A DNA stretch of 41,860 bases from Bacillota bacterium (lineage in GTDB: Bacteria; Bacillota; Clostridia; Oscillospirales; Oscillospiraceae). The notes under the pieces were generated by a model. The model was not told where the DNA came from. It worked only from the letters and a program-made list of their open reading frames with translations, and did not search any database. The translations under genes were made by a program, and so were the position numbers. This document shows positions 21,523-28,447 of the stretch, piece after piece. The first letter of the stretch is position 1; every line of letters begins with the position of its first letter. Location: assembly GCA_029100605.1 (NCBI GenBank), contig JAQXPK010000099.1:1-41860 (forward strand). The letters run 5' to 3'.

Positions 21523-21765
21523 ATGAAGTCAACGGGGATCATCCGCAGGGTGGATGAACTGGGCAGAATTGTGCTGCCCATTGAACTGCGCCGCACGCTG
21601 GACATCGCGGAGCGGGATGAACTGGAAATCTTCATGGAAAGCGACCGCATCATCCTGCAGAAGTTTGAGCCGGCCTGCGTTTTCTGCGGCTCCGCCCATG
21701 GCCTGATCACCTTCCGGGGGAAGAACGTCTGCCAGGAATGCGTAACTCAAATGTCGGAATATTGA
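21523..21765 (+). CDS. AbrB/SpoVT-family transition-state regulator
   Basis: This 80-residue protein has the swapped-hairpin AbrB DNA-binding domain: MKSTGIIRRVDELGRIVLPI, then ELRRTLDIAERDELEIFMES and DRIILQKF. The C-terminal 30 residues hold CVFCGSAHGL and CQEC, two Cys pairs that may bind zinc, as in some Clostridia AbrB proteins. Dimeric AbrB regulators control stationary-phase and sporulation genes. ATG 21523 follows AAGGGAG by 10 nt. Its placement beside spmAB suggests a sporulation-linked role; targets are unknown. Confidence 0.92.
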   Translation: MKSTGIIRRVDELGRIVLPIELRRTLDIAERDELEIFMESDRIILQKFEPACVFCGSAHGLITFRGKNVCQECVTQMSEY

Positions 21766-21770
21766 AGCAA

Positions 21771-21805
21771 AGCCCTGAATGACAACGGTCATTCAGGGCT
21801 TTTTA
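21771..21805 (+). terminator. Terminator of the abrB-like gene, inside the rsmI 3' end
   Basis: AGCCCTGAATGAC (21771-21783) pairs with GTCATTCAGGGCT (21788-21800) around loop AACG, followed by TTTTT. The right arm overlaps the last codons and stop of the convergent rsmI gene, so one sequence serves both as coding end and terminator. Confidence 0.88.
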
Positions 21806-22625
21806 ATGCGATGTCATAGACCACGTTTTTGGGAAGTCCCAGCTCGGCGGCGGCCTGTTTGACGGCATCCTTCCGGCTGATGCCCTCCGCCATCAGCTGG
21901 GCGACCCGGGCGGCGGCGTCGCCTTCGGTGGCGGTTTCCTTTTTGACTTCCGGCGCGCCGGCGACGATGAGGACGAATTCTCCCTTGGGCGGCGTTTCGG
22001 TGTACCTTGCCACAGCCTCCCCCAGGGTTGTGCGGACGACCTCCTCGTGGAGCTTGGTCAGCTCCCGGCACAGGCTGATGGGTCGGTCATTGCCGAACGC
22101 CTCTGCCATATCCGTCAGCGTGGCGAGGAGCTTGTGGGGGGCTTCGTAGAAGATCATGGTGCGCTGTTCTTCCCGCAGGGAATCCAGGTGTTCCCGGCGG
22201 CTTTTTTTCGCCGTGGAGAGAAAGCCCTCAAAGCAGAACCGCCCGGTGGACTGCCCGGAGATGCTCAGCGCCGTGACAGCGGCGCAGGGGCCGGGGATGG
22301 CGCACACGGGAATGCCCGCCTGGGCGCACTGTCTGACCAGATCCTCGCCGGGGTCGGAAATGGCGGGACTGCCCGCGTCGGAGACCAGAGCGCAGGTCTC
22401 TCCCGCGAGAATCCGATCTACGATTTTATTGCCCTTCATGGCCTTGTTATGCTCATAGTAGCTGACAAGGCTTTTTTTGATCCCCAGATGGTTTAATAGC
22501 TTCAGCGTCACCCGGGTGTCCTCGGCGGCGATAAAGTCCGCGCCTTCCAGGGTTTCCCGGCAGCGCTGGGAGATGTCCCCCAGATTGCCGATGGGGGTGG
22601 GAACGAGATAGAGCATTCCGGCCAT
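21789..22625 (-). CDS. rsmI: 16S rRNA (cytidine1402-2'-O)-methyltransferase
   Basis: This 278-residue SAM methyltransferase of the tetrapyrrole-methylase fold modifies C1402 of 16S rRNA together with RsmH (encoded at 26915 here). Hallmarks: LYLVPTPIGNLGDISQR, FIAAEDTRVTLKLLNHL, LVSDAGSPAISDPG, IPGPCAAVTALSISG and ELTKLHEEVVRTTLGE. ATG 22625 has AGGAGG 7 nt upstream; TTG 22631 is possible but too close. The upstream methyltransferase gene ends 2 nt before, so they are coupled. Confidence 0.96.
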   Translation of the reverse strand: MAGMLYLVPTPIGNLGDISQRCRETLEGADFIAAEDTRVTLKLLNHLGIKKSLVSYYEHNKAMKGNKIVDRILAGETCALVSDAGSPAISDPGEDLVRQCAQAGIPVCAIPGPCAAVTALSISGQSTGRFCFEGFLSTAKKSRREHLDSLREEQRTMIFYEAPHKLLATLTDMAEAFGNDRPISLCRELTKLHEEVVRTTLGEAVARYTETPPKGEFVLIVAGAPEVKKETATEGDAAARVAQLMAEGISRKDAVKQAAAELGLPKNVVYDIALKSPE

Positions 22626-22627
22626 GG

Positions 22628-23338
22628 TCAAGCCTCCTGACGTGATGTGGGAATGTGATAGACACTTTGAAAATAAGGAGTCGGGGCATCCTGAACGTCA
22701 TACAGGGCGTGCTCCTCCCAGATAAGCCCGGGCTTCGCGCCCTTGCGGAATTGCAGGGCAATCAGGCTCACAGGAGCATCCTCCCGGTGGCGCACCAGGC
22801 ACAGCCGCTTGGCCTCCAGATGTTCCTCCGCGCCCCGGGCGATCAGCTCCGCCATACGCTCCGGACGGTGGACGAGAAAGAAGTCGCCGCCGTATTTCAG
22901 CGCCCAGGCGGCGGCGCGGAACAGCTGGGCGGGGGTACAGGCGTCCTCCCGGCGGGCAAGGGGCGTTTTCCGGCTGGCGGGGCCGCCGGAAAAATAGGGA
23001 GGATTGGAGACGCAGACATCAAAGCTGCCGGCGCTTACGCAGTCGGGAAGTTGCCGCAGGTCGGCGCATATACTTTCCATGCGGGCGTTAAGATCGTTGC
23101 GGCGGATGTTCTCCAGAGCGGCGCGGTGAGCCAATGGGGACAGCTCCACACCGGTAACGCGGCAGCTTTCCTCCGAAGCGCACAGCAGCAGCCCCAGGGT
23201 GCCGCAGCCGGAGCCAAGATCCAGTACCCGAGCGTTTTTTGGCAGCTTCACAAACCGGGACAGCACCATGGAGTCGGTGCTCAGGGGGAATTCTCCCTCA
23301 GCCAGATCCAGGGTATAACCATTGGGCAGCAGTTCCAT
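22628..23338 (-). CDS. TrmN6-like tRNA (adenine-N6)-methyltransferase
   Basis: This 236-residue class I methyltransferase has the SAM-binding VLDLGSGCGTLGLLL near residue 40 and the NPPYFSGG catalytic motif near 111, diagnostic of N6-adenine methylation. It matches the TrmN6/YfiC group, which modifies A37 of tRNA1-Val; members are commonly next to rsmI in Firmicutes. ATG 23338 follows GGAGG; the frame further upstream crosses the ferredoxin terminator. Specificity in this host is inferred. Confidence 0.9.
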   Translation of the reverse strand: MELLPNGYTLDLAEGEFPLSTDSMVLSRFVKLPKNARVLDLGSGCGTLGLLLCASEESCRVTGVELSPLAHRAALENIRRNDLNARMESICADLRQLPDCVSAGSFDVCVSNPPYFSGGPASRKTPLARREDACTPAQLFRAAAWALKYGGDFFLVHRPERMAELIARGAEEHLEAKRLCLVRHREDAPVSLIALQFRKGAKPGLIWEEHALYDVQDAPTPYFQSVYHIPTSRQEA

Positions 23339-23353
23339 GACAGCCTCCGTGTG

Positions 23354-23387
23354 AAAAAATCGGCCTGCGCACGCGCTTGCGCAGGCC
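23354..23387 (-). terminator. Ferredoxin terminator
   Basis: GGCCTGCGCA (23362-23371) and TGCGCAGGCC (23378-23387) pair perfectly; on the reverse strand the stem is followed by GATTTTTT. It lies 20 nt after the ferredoxin stop and isolates it from trmN6-rsmI. Confidence 0.9.
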
Positions 23388-23407
23388 AATTCGGGTCTGA
23401 GGGGAGA

Positions 23408-23578
23408 TTACTCTTCCTCAATGGCGTCGTTGGGGCACTGCTCAGCGCAGGAGCCGCAGGAGACGCAGACATCGGGGTTGATCTCGTACTTGCCGTCGCC
23501 CTCGGAAATCGCCTCGACGGGGCACTGCTCAGCGCAGGAGCCACAGGCGATGCAACGGTCAGTGATCTTGTAAGCCAT
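23408..23578 (-). CDS. 2[4Fe-4S] ferredoxin, clostridial type
   Basis: This 56-residue protein has two CxxCxxCxxxCP clusters (CIACGSCAEQCP at about 9-20 and CVSCGSCAEQCP at about 38-49). This is the classical low-potential electron carrier of anaerobes. The length is exact for the family. ATG 23578 follows GGAGGTAAT. It is a single gene with its own terminator and supports a strictly anaerobic host. Confidence 0.96.
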   Translation of the reverse strand: MAYKITDRCIACGSCAEQCPVEAISEGDGKYEINPDVCVSCGSCAEQCPNDAIEEE

Positions 23579-23731
23579 GGTATTACCTCCATAATCTAAT
23601 ATGTATTGCACGTTAGGGTATTAACGTAGCTTCATTGTAGCATGGATTTCGGAAAAAGCAATTCCTTTTTTCAAAAAGTGCTGAATAATTTTTCCCTGGG
23701 GTGGTGAGAATTTTCCGGAAAAGGAAGCCTA

Positions 23732-23889
23732 ATACTAACTCTTGATTGAAAGCTTTAATAGCTTTCCGAGAATGAATTGTGCCAGAAAAGGCAGATGACG
23801 CCGCTGGGCTGACGCCCAGCAAGGAAGATAACGAATTCTGACGCAATTCAGGCCGGAAAGAATTAAAGTTTTTAATCAAGAGTTAGTAT
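23732..23889. repeat. MITE-like element with ~36-bp imperfect terminal inverted repeats
   Basis: Both ends begin ATACTAACTCTTGATT reading inward, and identity continues with a few mismatches through CTTTAAT and TTTCCG. An internal hairpin GCTGGGC (23803-23809) / GCCCAGC (23814-23820) marks the middle. The 158-bp element fills most of the 348-bp gap between ferredoxin and clpC, and no open frame is supported there. Confidence 0.8.
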
Positions 23890-23926
23890 AAATTGCGTTA
23901 TCCCGGGCTAACCAAGGAGGAATACC

Positions 23927-26245
23927 ATGCAGCTTGATATGCTCACTGCCGATCTCATTCAGCGCGCCGGGCAGAAGGCCAGGAGCCTGGGGCACAGCTA
24001 TGTCGGCTCCGTTCATCTGCTGCTGGTGCTGGCGCGGGAGCCGGGGGCTCCGGGTCAGGTGCTGCGGATGCTGGGAGTGGATCCGGAGTTGACGGAGGCC
24101 ATGGCGATGCTCCTCTACGGCAGGGGCACGCCGGAACTGCCCCTGCCCCAGGGCCTGACCGCCGAGGCAAAGAAACTGCTTCGTGCCGCGGCGCAGGAGG
24201 CAAGGCTGCTGCACAGCCGCCAGGTCAAGCCGATCCATCTGCTGCTGGCTATGGCCAGACAGGAATCCTGCGCGGCGGGAGAGCTGCTGCGGCTTAACGG
24301 TGTCAGCGCCGACGCGCTGTTTACCCATACGGTAGAGTATTTGCGCTGGGAGCAGAGGGCTCCCGCCACAGGAAAGAAGGAGGGGGTCTCAACGAAACTT
24401 CTGGAGCAGTTCAGCGAGGATCTGATCGCCAAGGCCGCGACCATGGAACCGGTCATCGGCAGGGAAAAGGAGATCGACACGGTGATCGGCATTTTGTGCC
24501 GAAAGAATAAGAACAATCCCGCTTTGGTGGGAGAACCGGGCGTGGGGAAAACCGCCATCGCCGAGGGGCTTGCCCAGCGTATGGCGGTGGGCAACGTACC
24601 GCCCCAGCTGAAGGACAAACGGCTGGTGAGCCTGAATATGGCGTCCCTGGTGGCGGGCACCAAGTACCGGGGGGAATTTGAGGAGCGGCTGCGGGATGTG
24701 CTGGGGGAGATTAAGCGCAGCGGAGACGTGATTCTCTTTGTGGACGAAATGCACACCATTGTGGGTGCAGGCGCCGCCGAGGGCGCCATTGACGCGGCAA
24801 ATATCTTCAAGCCTGCCCTGGGACGGGGCGAGCTGCAGATGCTGGGGGCGACCACTCGGGAGGAATACCGGAGGTATATTGAAAAGGACGCGGCTCTGGA
24901 GCGGCGCTTCCGTCCGGTGGTGGTGGAGGAACCAGGTGAAGAGGCCACCCTTGCCATTCTCCGGGCGCTGAAGCCGGGACTGGAGCGGCACCACCATCTC
25001 CGGATCACCGAGGAAGCGGTGAAAGAGGCGGTGCGCCTGTCTAAGCGGTATCTGCCGGATCTGTACCTGCCCGACAAAGCCATCGACCTGCTGGACGAGG
25101 GCGCTGCCAGGGCACGGATGGAGGAGACCCAGCTGTGCCGGGGCGGAAGCGCCCGGAAGGAACTGGAGCAGGAACTGAACGAGGCGGTTCGGGAGCGGAA
25201 ATACGAGAAGGCCGCCGAGCTCCGGGACAAAATGCAGTATTTGTCCAAATCCCCAGACGGCAAACGCGCCCGCTCCGTTACCGGGGCGGACATTGCCTGG
25301 GTGGTCTCCGCCCGCACCGGGATTCCCGTGGGTCGGCTCACCGCAGGAGAGCGGGAGCGGCTGCTGGGGCTGGAGGGACTGCTGTCGGCCCAGGTGGTTG
25401 GGCAGGAAAAGGCGGTGCAGGCCGTCGCCGAGGCGGTTCGCCGGGGCTACTCCGGCATCCGGGACGCCAACCGTCCCATTGCCAGCTTGCTGTTCACCGG
25501 CCCTACCGGCGTGGGTAAGACGGAGCTGTGCCGGGCGTTGGCGGAGGAAATCTATGGAAGCCGGGAGGCAATGATCCGGCTGGACATGACGGAATATATG
25601 GAAAAGCAGTCGGTCTCCCGCCTGATCGGCGCGCCTCCCGGGTATGTGGGCTACGAGGAGGGAGGCAAGCTGACGGAGGCGGTGCGGCGGCGGCCCTACT
25701 GCCTGGTGCTGATGGACGAATTGGAGAAGGCCCACCCGGATGTGCTGGGCATTCTGCTGCAGATCATGGAGGAAGGAGTGCTGACGGATTCCACTGGGCG
25801 GCGCGTGAGCTTCCAGAACGCCATCGTGGTGATGACCTCCAACGTGGGCGGGCAGATTCGGGGCGAGGGTCTGGGCTTCTGCGCGGGGGGTCGGAGCGCG
25901 GAAATCGGCGAGGCTCTGCAGCAGGCGTTTTCCCCGGAATTTCTGGGGCGGATCGACCAGACGGTGTACTTTGAACCCCTTGGCAGCGGAGCCATGGAGG
26001 CCATTGCCTGGAAATATCTGCGCCAGCTCCAGGAGCGGACTGCGGCGATGGGCACCCAGCTGGTGCTGCCGCCGGAGACGGCGACAATGCTGCTGCAAAA
26101 ATGCCCCGGCAGGGACGGTGCCAGACAGCTGCGCCGCCTGGTGCAGAGCGAGGTGGAGGGGCCGCTGGCCAGTTTCCTGCTGCGCTGCGCCAAAAAGCCC
26201 ACCCGGGTGAAGCCCCGGCTGGAGGACGGAAAACTGGCGTTCTGA
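23927..26245 (+). CDS. clpC: ClpC-type AAA+ unfoldase
   Basis: This 772-residue protein holds a Clp N-domain (1-145, two repeats), AAA+ module 1 ([13 protein letters not shown] near 203, [11 protein letters not shown]), a UVR-like helical insert ([21 protein letters not shown]) and AAA+ module 2 ([15 protein letters not shown] near 523, [11 protein letters not shown]) with its C-terminal small domain. EGLGFCAGG resembles the ClpP-docking loop (VGF type) of ClpC. It unfolds proteins for ClpP. Unlike Bacillus, no ctsR-mcsA-mcsB genes precede it. ATG 23927 follows AAGGAGG. Slightly shorter than Bacillus ClpC (about 810). Confidence 0.93.
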   Translation: MQLDMLTADLIQRAGQKARSLGHSYVGSVHLLLVLAREPGAPGQVLRMLGVDPELTEAMAMLLYGRGTPELPLPQGLTAEAKKLLRAAAQEARLLHSRQVKPIHLLLAMARQESCAAGELLRLNGVSADALFTHTVEYLRWEQRAPATGKKEGVSTKLLEQFSEDLIAKAATMEPVIGREKEIDTVIGILCRKNKNNPALVGEPGVGKTAIAEGLAQRMAVGNVPPQLKDKRLVSLNMASLVAGTKYRGEFEERLRDVLGEIKRSGDVILFVDEMHTIVGAGAAEGAIDAANIFKPALGRGELQMLGATTREEYRRYIEKDAALERRFRPVVVEEPGEEATLAILRALKPGLERHHHLRITEEAVKEAVRLSKRYLPDLYLPDKAIDLLDEGAARARMEETQLCRGGSARKELEQELNEAVRERKYEKAAELRDKMQYLSKSPDGKRARSVTGADIAWVVSARTGIPVGRLTAGERERLLGLEGLLSAQVVGQEKAVQAVAEAVRRGYSGIRDANRPIASLLFTGPTGVGKTELCRALAEEIYGSREAMIRLDMTEYMEKQSVSRLIGAPPGYVGYEEGGKLTEAVRRRPYCLVLMDELEKAHPDVLGILLQIMEEGVLTDSTGRRVSFQNAIVVMTSNVGGQIRGEGLGFCAGGRSAEIGEALQQAFSPEFLGRIDQTVYFEPLGSGAMEAIAWKYLRQLQERTAAMGTQLVLPPETATMLLQKCPGRDGARQLRRLVQSEVEGPLASFLLRCAKKPTRVKPRLEDGKLAF

Positions 26246-26251
26246 CACAAC

Positions 26252-26287
26252 AGAGGAGGGGGACGATGCTCGCATCGCCCCCCTCTA
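26252..26287 (+). terminator. Hairpin after clpC
   Basis: AGAG-GAGGGGG-CGATG pairs with CATCG-CCCCCC-TCT around CTCG, a strong stem starting 7 nt after the clpC stop. No T run follows, so it is either a weak terminator or a 3'-end stabiliser. Confidence 0.5.
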
Positions 26288-26406
26288 TGGAAGGAAGAAT
26301 CTGGAAAACTCTGAAACAGAGATAAAAAAGACTGCTGTTTTATTAGAACAAACTGACGAATAACCCCTGTTTTCTGACGAAAGACGAAAATTCTCTGAGA
26401 AAAAGA

Positions 26407-26435
26407 TTGATTTTTTTGATCGCGGGTAGTATACT
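26407..26435 (+). promoter_or_regulatory. Promoter of the dcw cluster (mraZ)
   Basis: TTGATT (26407-26412), 17-bp spacer, TATACT (26430-26435). Start near 26442, immediately before the MraZ boxes. Confidence 0.8.
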
Positions 26436-26444
26436 GTCTGTAAA

Positions 26445-26480
26445 TGGAGTAAAAGGGCAGTAAAGTGGAGTAAAAGGGAG
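26445..26480 (+). promoter_or_regulatory. MraZ operator: four boxes at 10-11 bp spacing
   Basis: TGGAG (26445), GGGCA (26455), TGGAG (26466) and GGGAG (26476) are separated by A/T-rich 5-6 bp linkers (TAAAA, GTAAAG, TAAAA). This matches the known multi-box layout recognised by MraZ upstream of its own gene. The last box overlaps the mraZ ribosome site. Confidence 0.8.
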
Positions 26481-26489
26481 GTGAGCGCC

Positions 26490-26918
26490 GTGATCGGAAA
26501 GTACAGTGCGAAGCTGGACGAGAAGAGCCGCCTGTTCGTGCCCGCCAAGCTGCGCCCGGAGCTGGGGGAGACCTTTTTCGTGACCCTGGGGGTCAACTGC
26601 GGTCACCGCTGCCTCACTGTCTACACTGCCGAGGAGTGGAAGCGCCTTTCGGACAACTACAACGCCCTGAGCATTTCTCAGAAAGCCGGCGCCACCAGCC
26701 TGATCTTCATGAACGCGGCGGAGTGCACCCCGGACAAGCAGTTCCGGTTCAGCCTGACCCCGTTTCTGCTGGATTACGCGGGCATTCACCGGGAGGTCAT
26801 GATCGTGGGCCGGGCGGGTCAGGCGGAGATCTGGGACGCGGAGGAGTTCGCAGCCTTTGAGGCAGAGAACCTGACTCCGGAAAAGCTGCTTTCCTCCCTG
26901 GAGGCAATCGGCCTATGA
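26490..26918 (+). CDS. mraZ: Transcriptional regulator MraZ
   Basis: This 142-residue protein has two AbrB-like MraZ repeats: IGKYSAKLDEKSRLFVPAKL with the DxKxR motif in the first, and CTPDKQFRFSLTPFLLDYAG, a degenerate second repeat. MraZ forms rings and represses the dcw promoter. GTG 26490 is chosen because GGGAGGTGA lies upstream at good spacing; GTG 26481 would overlap that site. Its stop overlaps the rsmH start (ATGA). The second repeat has D-K-Q-F-R where D-x-K/Q-G-R is common. Confidence 0.95.
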   Translation: MIGKYSAKLDEKSRLFVPAKLRPELGETFFVTLGVNCGHRCLTVYTAEEWKRLSDNYNALSISQKAGATSLIFMNAAECTPDKQFRFSLTPFLLDYAGIHREVMIVGRAGQAEIWDAEEFAAFEAENLTPEKLLSSLEAIGL

Positions 26919-27850
26919 GGGAATTTCACCATGTCTCCGTGCTGCTGGAGGAGTGCATCGAAGGCCTTTCCATCCAGCCGGAGGGCATTTATGTGGACGG
27001 TACTCTGGGCGGCGGGGGACATTCCAGCCGAATCGCGGCGAAGCTCACCACCGGACGCCTGATCGGCATTGACCGGGACGAGGCGGCGCTGCAGGCGGCG
27101 ACGGAGCGGCTGAAGATCTTTGGGGAGCGTGTTACCCTGGTGCACGGTAACTTCAGCCGGATGGACGAAATTCTGCGGGAATTGGGCATCGACAAGGTGG
27201 ACGGTATCCTGCTGGATCTGGGCGTTTCCTCTCCCCAGCTGGACGATGGGGAGCGGGGCTTTTCTTACATGACCGACGCGCCGCTGGATATGCGCATGGA
27301 TCGCACCGGCGGGCGGGACGCCCATCAGATTGTCAACACCTGGCCCTATGAGGAACTCAAACGGATTTTATACGACTACGGCGAGGAGCGCTTCGCGCCC
27401 CAGATCGCCGCGGCTATCTGCCGCCGGCGGGAGGAGAAGTCCATCGATACCACGCTGGAGCTGGTAGACGTGATCAAAAGCGCCATGCCGGCCTCCGCCC
27501 TCCGGGAAAAACAGCATCCCGCCAAGCGGAGCTTCCAGGCAATCCGCATCGCTGTCAACGACGAACTGGGCGAGGTGGAGACGGTGATGAAGAAGGCCGT
27601 GTCCCTGCTGCAACCCGGCGGACGGCTGGCGGTGATCACCTTCCATTCTCTGGAGGATCGGATCGTGAAGAACGCCATGGCGGAGGCGGCAAAGGGCTGC
27701 GTCTGCCCTCCCAATTTTCCGGTGTGCGTCTGCGGCCGGAAGCCCCAGGTGAAAATCATCACCCGTAAGCCCATCGCCTCCGGAGAATCGGAACTGGAGG
27801 TAAACCCCAGAGCCCGCAGCGCCAAGCTGCGTATCTGTGAAAAGCTGTAA
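26915..27850 (+). CDS. rsmH: 16S rRNA (cytosine1402-N4)-methyltransferase
   Basis: This 311-residue methyltransferase (formerly MraW) shows HHVSVLLEECIEGL, the SAM site YVDGTLGGGGHSSRI, DGILLDLGVSSPQLD, GFSYMTDAPLDMRMD, RSFQAIRIAVNDEL and VITFHSLEDRIVKN. It modifies N4 of the same C1402 that RsmI methylates on the ribose; both genes are in the window. ATG 26915 overlaps the mraZ stop. Confidence 0.97.
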   Translation: MREFHHVSVLLEECIEGLSIQPEGIYVDGTLGGGGHSSRIAAKLTTGRLIGIDRDEAALQAATERLKIFGERVTLVHGNFSRMDEILRELGIDKVDGILLDLGVSSPQLDDGERGFSYMTDAPLDMRMDRTGGRDAHQIVNTWPYEELKRILYDYGEERFAPQIAAAICRRREEKSIDTTLELVDVIKSAMPASALREKQHPAKRSFQAIRIAVNDELGEVETVMKKAVSLLQPGGRLAVITFHSLEDRIVKNAMAEAAKGCVCPPNFPVCVCGRKPQVKIITRKPIASGESELEVNPRARSAKLRICEKL

Positions 27851-27873
27851 ACGCCGAAAAGAGGGAATAGAGC

Positions 27874-28347
27874 ATGACACAAAAACCCAAGATCCAATAT
27901 ATCGGTCAGTTCTATGTCCCCGGCAGCGAGGCACGGGTACTGGCGCCGAAGGAAAAGAAACGCAAGGCCAAGACCAAGCTGCCCACCGCGAAGCGGGAGC
28001 AGGTCGGGGCAATCTACATCGACCCCATTGCCATTGTCGGCATTCTGGCGGCGGTGGCGCTGTTAGCGGTGATGGTGCTGGGGGTGCTGCAAATCCGGGA
28101 TGACTGGACGGAATATAATGCCATGTCCCGATACGTCTCCCAACTGAAAAGTGAGAACGCGGAGCTGAAAAGCACCTACCGAGACGGCTATGACCTGGCG
28201 GACATCCGGGAAAAGGCACTGGGCATCGGCCTGGTACCCAAGGAAGAAAGCAAGACCATGCGCATCACGGTCACAGTGCCCCAGCGGGAGCCGGAGCCGA
28301 CCCTTTGGGACGACATCGTCTGGTTTTTCCAAGGGCTGTTTGCATAA
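27874..28347 (+). CDS. ftsL: FtsL-like division protein
   Basis: This 157-residue bitopic protein has a basic cytoplasmic part (residues ~20-48), one membrane helix (~49-72, AIVGILAAVALLAVMVLGVL) and a short extracytoplasmic coiled coil (~80-105, YVSQLKSENAELKSTYRDGY). It ends in LADIREKALGIGLVPKE, the typical FtsL/DivIC tail. Placement between rsmH and the division PBP is diagnostic. It would bridge FtsQ/DivIB and FtsW-PBP at the septum. Family sequence conservation is low, so the call relies on topology and position. Confidence 0.85.
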   Translation: MTQKPKIQYIGQFYVPGSEARVLAPKEKKRKAKTKLPTAKREQVGAIYIDPIAIVGILAAVALLAVMVLGVLQIRDDWTEYNAMSRYVSQLKSENAELKSTYRDGYDLADIREKALGIGLVPKEESKTMRITVTVPQREPEPTLWDDIVWFFQGLFA

Positions 28348-28362
28348 CGTCTCGTCTTCCCC

Positions 28363-28424
28363 ATACAATTTGGATAGCAGCTGCAATGGGCGGCGAGGGA
28401 TTCCCTTGCTGCCCAAAGTTGTAT
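28363..28424 (+). other. Imperfect stem-loop between ftsL and the PBP gene
   Basis: ATACAA-TTTGG-ATAGCAGC (28363-28381) can pair with GCTGC-CCAAAG-TTGTAT (28408-28424) with small bulges; the loop contains GGGATTCCC. It fills the 100-nt gap of an otherwise tight operon and could be an attenuator, an RNA-processing site or a small palindromic repeat. Confidence 0.55.
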
Positions 28425-28447
28425 CCTGACAGAAAGGCCGGTGGCTT

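Noticed and set aside
24389-26275. 628-residue reverse-strand frame opposite clpC
   Set aside because: Antisense shadow; low-complexity composition, no start site, and ClpC motifs are complete on the + strand.
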